This document shows, piece after piece, positions 47,679 through 57,878 of a DNA stretch of 64,000 bases; position 1 is the first letter of the stretch; every line of letters starts with the position of its first letter. A program made the translations under genes and the position numbers. The notes beneath the pieces were generated by a model that saw nothing but the letters and a program-made list of their open reading frames with translations, made no database searches and was not told the origin of the DNA. Origin of the DNA: Micromonospora sp. WMMD1082 (lineage in GTDB: Bacteria; Actinomycetota; Actinomycetes; Mycobacteriales; Micromonosporaceae); contig NZ_JARUBM010000002.1 of assembly GCF_029626175.1 (NCBI RefSeq), positions 248,001 through 312,000 on the forward strand. Direction: 5' to 3'.

Positions 47679-49085
47679 TCAGTAGGCGCGGGCGAGGACG
47701 GCGACCAGGTCGGGCTCGTCCTCGGTGTCGGGCACCGAGCCGTCGGCGCGCACCAGGCAGCGGACGGTCACGCCCTGCCCGTTGGCCCTCGCCTCGCCCT
47801 CGACACCGACGGCCGACCACGGCACCCGGGCCCAGCCGGTGCCCGCCGCCTCCAGCGCCTCGTCCAGCGTGGCCACGTCGACGGTGTGCGACTCGCGGAA
47901 CGAGAGCGCCTGGTCGTGCAGCGCCCGCTGGTCGGCCTCCAGCGCGGCGAGCACCGCGCCGACCACGTCCGCCACCGGCGTGGGTGCCTTCGAGCCGTCC
48001 GTACGCCGCACCACGACCGCGTTGCCGGCGGCGAGGTCGCGGGGACCGACCTCGACGCGTACCGGATAGCCGCGCAGCTCGGCGTCGACGGCCCGGCGGC
48101 CGAACGGGGTGTCGGTGCGGTCGTCGAGCGCGACCCGGACGCCGGCGTCGCGCAGCGCGTCGCGCAGCTTGGCCGCCGCCTCGGAGACACCGTCGCCGTC
48201 CTTGACCACCATGACGTACGCCTGGACCGGCGCCAGCCTCGGCGGCACCCGCAGCCCGTTGTCGTCGCCGTGGCACATGATCAGACCGCCGAGCATCCGG
48301 GTCGAGGTGCCCCAGGAGGTCGTCCAGGCGTGCTCCCGGCCTCCCTCGGCCGAGGAGTAGCTGATGTCGAACGCCTTGGCGAAGTTCTGCCCGAGCTCGT
48401 GGCTGGTGCCCAGTTGCAGCGCCTTGCCGTCGCCCATCATGCCTTCGCAGGTGTAGGTGGCGGTCGCCCCGGCGAAGCGCTCCCGGGCGGTCTTGAGCCC
48501 GACCACCACCGGGATGCCGAGCACGCCCACCATCAGGTCCTCGTACGCCTCGTGCAGGATCTTGCGGGCGTAGGCGCGGGCGTCTTCACGCGTGGCGTGG
48601 GCGGTGTGCCCCTCCTGCCAGAGGAACTCGCTGGTCCGCAGGAAGATCCGGGGGCGCAGCTCCCACCGGACCACGTTGGCCCACTGGTTGAGCAGCAGCG
48701 GCAGGTCCCGGTACGAGTCGACCCACTTGGCCATGAACTCGCCGATCACCGTCTCGCTGGTGGGGCGCACCACGACCGGCTCGGCCAGCTGCTTGCCGCC
48801 GCCGTGGGTGACCACCGCCAGCTCGGGCGAGAAGCCCTCGACGTGCTCGGCCTCGCGCTTGAGGTAGCTCTCCGGGATGAACAGCGGGAAGTACGCGTTC
48901 TCCGCGCCGGCGGCCTTGATCCGGTCGTCCATCTCGGCCTGCATCCGCTCCCAGATGGCATAGCCGGCCGGCCGGATCACCATGGTCCCCCGCACCGGCC
49001 CGTTGTCGGCCAGCTTCGCCTTAGCGATCAGGTCCTGGTACCACCGAGGAAAGTCCTCCGCCCGCGGAGTCAGCACACGCGCCAT
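47679..49085 (-). CDS. proS: Prolyl-tRNA synthetase (short, archaeal/eukaryote-like type)
   Basis: 468 residues from the ATG at 49085. Class II motifs are visible: VIRPAGYAIWERMQ, then RPTSETVI, and GLKTARERFAGATATYTCEG leading to motif 3. It lacks the INS editing domain of the E. coli-type enzyme (572 residues), which would lie between motifs 2 and 3, and has the C-terminal zinc-domain-like extension ending ARAY. It charges tRNA-Pro. In M. tuberculosis the enzyme is the longer bacterial type, so this lineage carries the other form. Confidence 0.96.
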   Translation of the reverse strand: MARVLTPRAEDFPRWYQDLIAKAKLADNGPVRGTMVIRPAGYAIWERMQAEMDDRIKAAGAENAYFPLFIPESYLKREAEHVEGFSPELAVVTHGGGKQLAEPVVVRPTSETVIGEFMAKWVDSYRDLPLLLNQWANVVRWELRPRIFLRTSEFLWQEGHTAHATREDARAYARKILHEAYEDLMVGVLGIPVVVGLKTARERFAGATATYTCEGMMGDGKALQLGTSHELGQNFAKAFDISYSSAEGGREHAWTTSWGTSTRMLGGLIMCHGDDNGLRVPPRLAPVQAYVMVVKDGDGVSEAAAKLRDALRDAGVRVALDDRTDTPFGRRAVDAELRGYPVRVEVGPRDLAAGNAVVVRRTDGSKAPTPVADVVGAVLAALEADQRALHDQALSFRESHTVDVATLDEALEAAGTGWARVPWSAVGVEGEARANGQGVTVRCLVRADGSVPDTEDEPDLVAVLARAY

Positions 49086-49143
49086 GACCGCACATCCTAT
49101 GCGCACCCCCTCCCCCGTCCCCCTCTCCCCCACACCCATCACG

Positions 49144-49204
49144 GTTGATCATGAAGTTGTTGTCACTCCGCCCGGCGTGTCAGGACAACAACCTCATGAT
49201 CAAC
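49144..49204. repeat. Dispersed palindromic repeat, copy 2
   Basis: A 21-bp near-perfect inverted repeat (49144-49164 with 49184-49204, one G-T wobble) with a 19-nt loop. It lies between proS and the amidohydrolase, 59 nt upstream of the proS start. Its right arm supplies the stop codon of the amidohydrolase gene. Confidence 0.9.
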
Positions 49205-50303
49205 GGCGCGGTTTAGGGGAGGTGAGGGGGTGGGGGTGGCCGCGGAGGATGAGGTGGGTGGGGGTGCGGAGGGCACGGAGGTCCTGGCGGGGGTCTTCGG
49301 GGTAGATGGTCAGGTCGGCTGGGGCGCCTTCGACCAGGCCGGGGAGGCCCAGCCAGGCGCGGGCGGCCCAGGAGGCGGCGGCGAGGACGTCCAGCCTGGA
49401 CATGCCGGCCTGCTCGTGCAGCAGCAGCATCTCCTCGACCGCGAGCCCGTGATCGATGCCGCCGCCCGCGTCGGTGCCCACGTAGATCGGCACCCCCGCC
49501 TCGTACGCGGCCCGCACCACCTGCGGGAAACGGTCGCGCAGGGCGATCATGTGGTCGGCGTACCCGGGGAACTTGCCCCGGGCCTGGTCGGCGATGCCGC
49601 CGAAGGTCCGAATGTTGATCATCGTGGGGATCAGCGCGGTGCCCTGCCGGGCCATCAGGTCGATCAGGTCCAGGCTCAACCCGGTGCCGTGCTCGACCGA
49701 GTCCACTCCGGCGCGCACCATGATCTCCACGGCCGACTCGCTGAAGGTGTGCACGGCCGCGCGTACCCCGGCGGCGTGCGCGGCGGCCACGGCGGCGGTC
49801 ATCGTCTCCGCGTCCCAGGCCGGCGCCAGGTCACCGACTCCCCGGTCGATCCAGTCACCGACCAGCTTCACCCAGCCGTTGCCGGCGGCGGCCTGCTCCG
49901 CCACGGTCGCGGCCACCTCGGCCGCGCCGACCTCGACGCCGATGCCGCGCAGGTACCGCTTGGGCGGCGCCACGTGCCGCCCCGCGCGGAACAGCCGCGG
50001 CAGGTCGGGTTCGTCGTCCAACTCCGGGTACGGGAAGGGTGAGCCGGCATCCCGGATCGCGAGGACGCCCGCGTCCCGGTCGATGCGGGCCAGCGCGCGC
50101 GCCTGGTCGAGGGAGGTGATCGGCGTGCCGCCCCGGGCGATGCCGATGTGACAGTGCGCGTCGACCAGGCCGGGCAGGATGAAGCCGCCGTTGGCCACCG
50201 TCTCCGCGCCTGGGACCGGTTCGAAGGTCACCCGGTCGCCGACCAGCCACAGATCCCGGACCTCGTCGTCGGGCAGGAGCACACCGCGCACATGCAGAGC
50301 CAT
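49200..50303 (-). CDS. Amidohydrolase family protein
   Basis: 367 residues from the ATG at 50303. Metal-binding motif VDAHCHIGIARGG near the N-terminus, then VHTFSESAVEI, VEHGTGLSLD and TDAGGGIDHG, the residues of the urease-like amidohydrolase fold. The substrate is unknown. An amidohydrolase in this position after ffh is also seen in M. tuberculosis (Rv2915c). The stop codon is inside the palindromic repeat, so the last few codons may be recent. Confidence 0.88.
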   Translation of the reverse strand: MALHVRGVLLPDDEVRDLWLVGDRVTFEPVPGAETVANGGFILPGLVDAHCHIGIARGGTPITSLDQARALARIDRDAGVLAIRDAGSPFPYPELDDEPDLPRLFRAGRHVAPPKRYLRGIGVEVGAAEVAATVAEQAAAGNGWVKLVGDWIDRGVGDLAPAWDAETMTAAVAAAHAAGVRAAVHTFSESAVEIMVRAGVDSVEHGTGLSLDLIDLMARQGTALIPTMINIRTFGGIADQARGKFPGYADHMIALRDRFPQVVRAAYEAGVPIYVGTDAGGGIDHGLAVEEMLLLHEQAGMSRLDVLAAASWAARAWLGLPGLVEGAPADLTIYPEDPRQDLRALRTPTHLILRGHPHPLTSPKPRR

Positions 50304-50320
50304 GCGCAAGGTTTACCCGA

Positions 50321-50908
50321 TCACTCCTCGTCGCGCGCCAGCAACCCCGCCCGCCGGGCGGTCAGCGCGGGCAGATCCACCGATACCTTCCAGGGCCGCT
50401 CGCTGACGAAGAGATCCTCGGTGTGCGCGACGACGTCGTATTCACCGCCCGGGCTCAGCGTGTACTCCGTCAGGCTGATCTTCTCGTGCAGCGGGTCGAC
50501 CACCCAGTAGCCGCGCACCCCGGCGCGGGCGTAGACCCTGGCCTTGTCGTACAGGTCGCGGAAGGTCGAGGTGGGCGGGATGACCTCGACGGCGAGCAGC
50601 GCGTCCTCGACCGGTACGGGCGAGCGGTTCGCGTGTTCGCGGCGGATGGCGACCACGTCGGGCCGGGGCTCGTTGCGCCGGTCGATCCGCATCGACAGGT
50701 CGATGCTGACCAGGTACTCGGGTGGACAGTTGACTCTCAGCGCAAGCAGTAGTTCGACGCAGAGGTCCTGATGCAGGGCGGTGGGCGACGGCACGATCAA
50801 CCTTCCGTTGACCAGTTCGTACGGAAGGTCCGCCGGCAGGTCGCCGAGGTCGTCGACCGTCCACTCCGATCGCTCGGGTGGAATGGGCAGCATGGGCGCC
50901 ACGGTCAT
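50321..50908 (-). CDS. Uma2-family endonuclease fold protein (DUF820)
   Basis: 195 residues from the ATG at 50908, chosen because GGAAGGAGGAG lies just upstream; upstream codons in frame show no similarity. The DUF820/Uma2 core is visible: YELVNGRLIVPSP, RPDVVAIRRE and LLAVEVIPPTS, matching the PD-(D/E)xK arrangement, then YARAGVRGYWVVDP. The function is unknown; the family is very common in cyanobacteria and actinobacteria. It sits between the amidohydrolase and ffh. Confidence 0.92.
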   Translation of the reverse strand: MTVAPMLPIPPERSEWTVDDLGDLPADLPYELVNGRLIVPSPTALHQDLCVELLLALRVNCPPEYLVSIDLSMRIDRRNEPRPDVVAIRREHANRSPVPVEDALLAVEVIPPTSTFRDLYDKARVYARAGVRGYWVVDPLHEKISLTEYTLSPGGEYDVVAHTEDLFVSERPWKVSVDLPALTARRAGLLARDEE

Positions 50909-50974
50909 GACTCCTCCTTCCAGGGGCGGCATCACCCTATGCGCCGACGATGCCACCCGCCGTCACCAATACGC

Positions 50975-52534
50975 TCAGCGGGGCGGCTTGCCGTCCTTGC
51001 CGAACTTGTTGAAGTCGATCTTCGGCAGCTTGAAGCCGGGCGGCAGGCCCTGGCCGGCGGCCAGGTCGTCCGGGTTCATCCCCGGCGGCAGCTGCGGCAT
51101 ACCACCCGGGAAGCCACCCTGCATCCCCCGGGTGCCGGCGCCGCTACGCGGCCGGCCGCCGCCCTTGGTGCCCTTGCGCTTGTTCTTCGGCGACTTGGTC
51201 GCCTTGCGCCGCCCGCCGCCGGGCAGGCCCATCATGCCGCCCATCTGCTTCATCATCTTCTGCGCGTCCGTGAAGCGGTTGAGCAGCTGGTTCACGTCCA
51301 TCACGGTGACCCCGGAACCGTTGGCGATGCGCGCCCGCCGGGAACCGTTGATGATCTTCGGATTGGTGCGCTCGGCCGGGGTCATCGACCGGATGATCGC
51401 GGTGATCCGGTCGAAGTGCTTGTCGTCCACCTCGGCGAGCTGGTCCTTGACCTGCCCCATGCCCGGCATCATGGCCAGCACGTTGGCGATCGGCCCCATC
51501 CGGCGTACCGCGATGAGCTGGTCGAGGAAGTCCTCCAGGGTGAACTGCTCGCCGCCCATCAGCTTGGCGGTCATCTTCTCCTTCTGATCGGTGTCGAAGG
51601 CCGCCTCGGCCTGCTCGATCAGAGTGAGGACGTCGCCCATGCCGAGGATCCGGCTGGCCATCCGGTCGGGGTGGAAGACGTCGAAGTCCTCCAGCTTCTC
51701 GCCGGTGGAGGCGAAGAGGATCGGCTGCCCGGTCACCTCGCGGACCGACAGCGCGGCGCCACCGCGGGCGTCGCCGTCGAGCTTGGAGAGCACCACGCCG
51801 GTGATGCCCACCCCGTCGCGGAACGCCTCGGCGGTACGCACCGCGTCCTGGCCGACCATCGCGTCGATGACGAAGATGACCTCGTCCGGGTCGACCGCGT
51901 CCCGGATGTCGGCGGCCTGCTGCATCATCTCCGCGTCGATGCCGAGCCGGCCGGCGGTGTCGACGATCACCACGTCCCGGGCCGCCCGCCGGGCGTGCTC
52001 GATGGAGGACTTCGCCACCTGCACCGGGTCACCGACGCCGTTGCCGGGCTCCGGAGCGTACACCTCGACCCCGGCGCGACCACCGAGCACCTGAAGCTGC
52101 CCGACGGCGTTGGGGCGCTGGAGGTCGGCGGCGACCAGCAGCGGCTGGTGCCCCTGGGTCTTGAGCCAGCGGGCGAGCTTGCCGGCGAGCGTGGTCTTGC
52201 CGGAGCCCTGGAGGCCGGCGAGCATGATCACGGTCGGCGGCTGCTTGGCGAACTGGAGCCGGCGTCCCTCGCCACCGAGGACCCCGATCAGCTCCTCGTT
52301 GACGATCTTGATGATCTGCTGGGCCGGGTTGAGCGCCTGGGAGACCTCCGCGCTGCGCGCCCGTTCCTTGACGTTGGCGATGAAGCCCTTGACGACCGGG
52401 AGGGCGACGTCGGCCTCCAGCAGGGCGAGCCGGATCTCGCGCGCCGTCGCGTCGATGTCGGCGTCGGTGAGACGCCCCTTGCCGCGGAGCTTGGTGAAGA
52501 TCCCGGAGAGGCGGTCACTCAAGGTGTCAAACAC
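50975..52534 (-). CDS. ffh: Signal recognition particle protein Ffh
   Basis: 519 residues from a GTG. The N domain, the GTPase G domain (GLQGSGKTTLAGKLA near 110, DTAGR, then TKLDGDA-like region LSKLDGDARGGAA) and the methionine-rich M domain (MMKQMGGMMGLPGGG) are all present. The Met/Gly-rich C-terminal tail is longer than in E. coli (453 residues). Ffh with 4.5S RNA targets membrane proteins to FtsY. It is just downstream of glnD. Confidence 0.97.
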   Translation of the reverse strand: MFDTLSDRLSGIFTKLRGKGRLTDADIDATAREIRLALLEADVALPVVKGFIANVKERARSAEVSQALNPAQQIIKIVNEELIGVLGGEGRRLQFAKQPPTVIMLAGLQGSGKTTLAGKLARWLKTQGHQPLLVAADLQRPNAVGQLQVLGGRAGVEVYAPEPGNGVGDPVQVAKSSIEHARRAARDVVIVDTAGRLGIDAEMMQQAADIRDAVDPDEVIFVIDAMVGQDAVRTAEAFRDGVGITGVVLSKLDGDARGGAALSVREVTGQPILFASTGEKLEDFDVFHPDRMASRILGMGDVLTLIEQAEAAFDTDQKEKMTAKLMGGEQFTLEDFLDQLIAVRRMGPIANVLAMMPGMGQVKDQLAEVDDKHFDRITAIIRSMTPAERTNPKIINGSRRARIANGSGVTVMDVNQLLNRFTDAQKMMKQMGGMMGLPGGGRRKATKSPKNKRKGTKGGGRPRSGAGTRGMQGGFPGGMPQLPPGMNPDDLAAGQGLPPGFKLPKIDFNKFGKDGKPPR

Positions 52535-52665
52535 GCGAACATCCCGTTTGTCAGTGTTCCGGCGAGCACGAGCGGGGCCGGGCGAGCTGTCCGGCCACCG
52601 CTAGGGTATCCGGCCGACGGTACGGGCGCTCCGCGCCGCCTCACCCGCCGGGCGGCCGGTCGCTC

Positions 52666-55086
52666 TCACACGGCGGCGAGAACGGCCGCCTCCAGGCGGT
52701 CACGTTCGGGGTCGGCGGGCCAGGGGCCGACGAGGTAGAAGGCGTCCACCACGTCCCCGCCGAGCGTGGCGATCCGGGCCGCCCGCACCTGGGCGCCGGC
52801 CGCGTCCAGCGCGCTGGTCACCCGGTAGAGCAGGCCGGCGGCATCGGCGGCACGCAGTTCCAACAGCACCGCGTCGGTGGCGGCGTCCCGATGCCAGACC
52901 ACCCGCGGCTGGGCCCCGGCCCCCCGTGCGGCCAGGGCCCGCCCGCGTAACCGCTGCGTCACCGACACGTCGCCGCGTACCGCCCGGCGCAGATCCGCGC
53001 TGAGCGCCACCGGATCCGGTGGCAGCCCGTAGCGCGGCTGTACCCGACACTCGACCAGGGCCCGGCCCTCCACCGTCGAGGCGTCCGCGGCGAGCACCTC
53101 CAGCCGGTGCAGCGCCAGGCACCCGGCCACCGTCGCGAGCAGGCCCCGCCGGTCGGCCGCGGCCACCGCCACCCGGTCCCCGGTGAGGTGTACGACCGGC
53201 AGCGGCCCCGCCACCAGCGCCGGATCCGGTGCCGGCGGCGCGGGCACGTCGCCGGTGTCGAGCGTGGTGCGGACCCGGGCGACCAGCTCGGCGACCAGCC
53301 GCCCCTTCCAGTCCGACCAGGCAGCCGGCCCGGTGGCGGCGGCATCGGCGCGGACCAGCGCGTACAGCAGGTCGAGGGTGGTCACGTCGCCGACCGCGTC
53401 GGCCACCCGGGCGATGGTGATCGGATCGGAGAGGTCCCGCCGGGTGGCCACCTCGGGCAGCAGCAGGTGCAGCCGGACCAGCGTGCCGATGAGCGCCGCC
53501 TCCGGCGCCGGCAGGCCGATCCGGGCCGCCATCGCCTCGGCGATCGGCGCGCCGATGATCGAGTGATCCGCCGGGGCGGCACCGGGGCCGTGCCCGTCCT
53601 CGCCCGGTAGGCCCTTGCCGATGTCGTGCAGGAACGCGCCGAGCAGCAGCAGGTCGGGGCGGTCCACGTCGCGGGTGTGCTGGCTGGCCTCGAAGGCGGT
53701 CTGCACCAGGTGCCGGTCGAGGGTGAACCGGTGCACCGGGTTGTGCTGGGGCAGGCTGCGCAGCCGGGTCCACTCCGGCAGCCACCGGTCGATCAGCCCG
53801 TACCGGTCGCAGGTCTCCCAGGCGGGGATCAGCCCCGCGCCGGCGCCCAGCAGCGTGGTCAGGGCGGACCGTGCCTCGGTCGGCCAGGGCGTCGGCATCG
53901 GCGGGCAGTAGGCGGCCAGCCACTCGCAGGTCGCTCGGGCGATCGGCAGCCCGGTGGCCGCCGCGGCGGCAGCGACCCGCAGCGAGAGGCTGGCGTCGGG
54001 GCGAGCGCCGATGGCAGTGCGGGCCAGCACCAACTCGCCGTCGTGCTCGACCACGTCGCGGGCGACCGGGCGGCGCACCGGCCGGCCGTCGGCGCCCCGG
54101 CGGCGGCCGGAACGCAGCCGGTCGGCGGCCCGGAAGGCGTCGTCGAGGGCGTGACTGACGGTACGGGCGTCACCGGCGACCCGGCGCAACAGGGCGTCAC
54201 CGTCCCCGCCCGGCCGCAGCGCGGCACCGTTGCCCGTCCGTCCGGTCGGCAGCGCGGCCCGCGCCGCTTCCGGTGGCGCGGTGTCCGGCGTTTCCGTTGG
54301 CACGACGTCCGGCGCGGACTGCCGCAGGCCGAGCAGCGCGGCCGCCCCGTCGCGTTCCTGGGCGAGCAGCCGGTCGATCCGCCGGCCGGCCTGCTGGTGC
54401 AGCGCGTCGCGGGTGTCCAGCAGCCGCAGGTGCGCGGCGTGGACGGCGGGACGCAGCGCGTCGGTGATCCCGGCGGTGGCGATGGCCCGCAGGATGCCGA
54501 CGTCGCGCAGGCCCCCGGCCGCCTCCTTGAGATCGCCTTCCAGCAGGAAGGCCAGTTCGCCGTGGGCCCGCCAGCGGGCGGCGGTGCTCTCCCGCAGCGG
54601 AGCGAGCTGGCGTACGGCGGTGCGCCGCCAGTGGTCGGTGGCGCTGCGCACCAGCGTGTCGGCGAGTTCGGGGTCACCGGCGACGAGCCGGGCGTCGAGC
54701 AGCCCGAGCGCCACCTTGACGTCGTCCTGGGCGACCGACAGCGCCTCGGCGACGGTGCGGACCGAGTGGTCGAGACGTAGCCCGGCGTCCCAGACCGGAT
54801 ACCAGAGCGCGGCGGCCAGCTCGTCGATCCCGGGCACCCCGGCGTGCACCAGCACCAGGTCGAGATCGCCGTAGGGCGCGCACTGCCGCCGGCCCAGGCC
54901 GCCGACCGCGATCAGCGCGACGCCCGGCCGGGCCGGCAGCAACCGGGCCAGCCAGGCGTCGTACGCGGCGGCCCGGGCCTGGCGCGCCGTGGCGCCGATC
55001 CCGGCCGGTACGCCGACGACCTCGTTGACCAGGAGGCCAGCACTGCCGGGGGGTTCCGGGGCTGTCCTGCTGGTCAACGAGGTCAT
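52666..55086 (-). CDS. glnD: PII uridylyl/adenylyltransferase GlnD
   Basis: 806 residues from the ATG at 55086. Domains: nucleotidyltransferase (GGLGRRQCAPYGDLDL near 60-80), a helical region, an HD domain with His487-Asp488 (AFLHDIGKG), and two C-terminal ACT domains from about 640. In Streptomyces and Corynebacterium GlnD adenylylates the GlnK-type PII at Tyr51. The partner glnB lies 13 nt upstream and amtB before that. Confidence 0.95.
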   Translation of the reverse strand: MTSLTSRTAPEPPGSAGLLVNEVVGVPAGIGATARQARAAAYDAWLARLLPARPGVALIAVGGLGRRQCAPYGDLDLVLVHAGVPGIDELAAALWYPVWDAGLRLDHSVRTVAEALSVAQDDVKVALGLLDARLVAGDPELADTLVRSATDHWRRTAVRQLAPLRESTAARWRAHGELAFLLEGDLKEAAGGLRDVGILRAIATAGITDALRPAVHAAHLRLLDTRDALHQQAGRRIDRLLAQERDGAAALLGLRQSAPDVVPTETPDTAPPEAARAALPTGRTGNGAALRPGGDGDALLRRVAGDARTVSHALDDAFRAADRLRSGRRRGADGRPVRRPVARDVVEHDGELVLARTAIGARPDASLSLRVAAAAAATGLPIARATCEWLAAYCPPMPTPWPTEARSALTTLLGAGAGLIPAWETCDRYGLIDRWLPEWTRLRSLPQHNPVHRFTLDRHLVQTAFEASQHTRDVDRPDLLLLGAFLHDIGKGLPGEDGHGPGAAPADHSIIGAPIAEAMAARIGLPAPEAALIGTLVRLHLLLPEVATRRDLSDPITIARVADAVGDVTTLDLLYALVRADAAATGPAAWSDWKGRLVAELVARVRTTLDTGDVPAPPAPDPALVAGPLPVVHLTGDRVAVAAADRRGLLATVAGCLALHRLEVLAADASTVEGRALVECRVQPRYGLPPDPVALSADLRRAVRGDVSVTQRLRGRALAARGAGAQPRVVWHRDAATDAVLLELRAADAAGLLYRVTSALDAAGAQVRAARIATLGGDVVDAFYLVGPWPADPERDRLEAAVLAAV

Positions 55087-55099
55087 CGATGGTGTGTTC

Positions 55100-56787
<1,688 letters not shown>

Positions 56788-56900
56788 GCTGCCTCCTCTC
56801 GGGTTGTTTTCTCCCTCCCTCCCGGCATCGCGCAGCATCGCCCGTACGCCGGTTGCGCGGAAGCCTGGTAGCCGGCTGTTTCACCCAAGGTCCCCGGCTG

Positions 56901-56937
56901 GTTTCCGAACCGTGACGGCTTGTTTCGGACGTGTGAA
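56901..56937 (-). promoter_or_regulatory. GlnR operator upstream of amtB
   Basis: Read on the plus strand, GTTTC (56901-56905), 6 nt, GTGAC (56912-56916), 5 nt, GTTTC (56922-56926), 6 nt, GTGAA (56933-56937). On the minus strand this reads TTCAC-n6-GAAAC-n5-GTCAC-n6-GAAAC, close to the GlnR consensus gTnAC-n6-GaAAC-n6-gTnAC-n6-GaAAC. It sits about 115 nt upstream of amtB, so the operon is probably induced by nitrogen limitation. Confidence 0.8.
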
Positions 56938-57008
56938 GAAAGTCGCACACATCGGTGACTTGGCGGGGGGCGGATCGGCCATATGGTGCGGGTCGCTCCG
57001 CCGAGGGA

Positions 57009-57797
57009 TCAGCGCAGGGCGTACTCGAGGGCGTGCCGCTCGTAGTCGAGCAGCCGCAGGTCCCGCATCGGCCGTCGCAGATGGCCCTTGTGCACGATCC
57101 GGACAAAGGCCGGCTCCCCGGCGGCGGCCATCCGGCGGATGCCCTCGACGTGGTCGACGATCCGCTTGCGGATGGTCCGGATCAGCCGGTGCCGGTCGCG
57201 CGGAATCAGCCCGTACGCGTCGGCGAAGAGCCGCAGCCGGCGCGGCCGGTCAGGATGCTTCCACCCGAGGGTGATCGAATCCCGGTCGGAGAAAATCGGC
57301 ACCCAGGTCCACGCCGCGTACGCCACGTCGTAGATCCGGGCGCCGGGCGAGGCCAGATCGAAGTCGATCAGGCCCAGCGTCCCGTCCGGCCGCCAGATCA
57401 CATTGTGCGGCGCGGCGTCGTGGTGGCAGATCACCTCGGTGTCCGGCGGTGGTGGACCGAACGAGCGCCACACCGCCTGCGGCGGCGGGGCGAAACCGTA
57501 CTGGGCGTCGTGGAACATCCGCAGCATGGTGGCGACGGTGACCAGCGCCTCGTCGGTGACCCAGTGGGCGGCCAGCGGGTACTCCCCGCACTCCCCCTCC
57601 AGGTACGACAACACCTCCCGGTTGCGCTCGTCCATGCCGAGGGCACGGGGGGCACCGGTGAACCCGACGTACTCCAGGTGGCGCAGCAGCGCGTGCACCG
57701 ACGGGGTCCACGGTCCGGCGTTGCGCCGCACCGTGTCGCCCACCCGCACCACGGTGCTGACGTTCCCGCCGTGCAGGGGGATCTCCTGCGAAGTCAC
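57009..57797 (-). CDS. Aminoglycoside-phosphotransferase-fold kinase
   Basis: 262 residues from the GTG at 57797 (GGGAG 7 nt upstream); a GTG at 57872 in frame would add 25 residues. The kinase fold is visible: catalytic HHDAAPHNVIW and metal-binding LIDFDLASPGARIYDVAYA. The substrate is unknown, probably a small molecule; resistance function cannot be assumed. It lies between ftsY and amtB, where other actinobacteria have no gene. Confidence 0.85.
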   Translation of the reverse strand: MTSQEIPLHGGNVSTVVRVGDTVRRNAGPWTPSVHALLRHLEYVGFTGAPRALGMDERNREVLSYLEGECGEYPLAAHWVTDEALVTVATMLRMFHDAQYGFAPPPQAVWRSFGPPPPDTEVICHHDAAPHNVIWRPDGTLGLIDFDLASPGARIYDVAYAAWTWVPIFSDRDSITLGWKHPDRPRRLRLFADAYGLIPRDRHRLIRTIRKRIVDHVEGIRRMAAAGEPAFVRIVHKGHLRRPMRDLRLLDYERHALEYALR

Positions 57798-57878
57798 GTA
57801 CGGTCTCCCGAGGCGCTGCGACGGGTGGCTCGGGTCTCGCCAGCCCGCGTACGCGCGATCGTCTCTGGTCACCCGAGA

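Noticed and set aside
57009..57797. Aminoglycoside resistance gene
   Set aside because: The fold is shared by many small-molecule kinases, and nothing here supports a resistance substrate.
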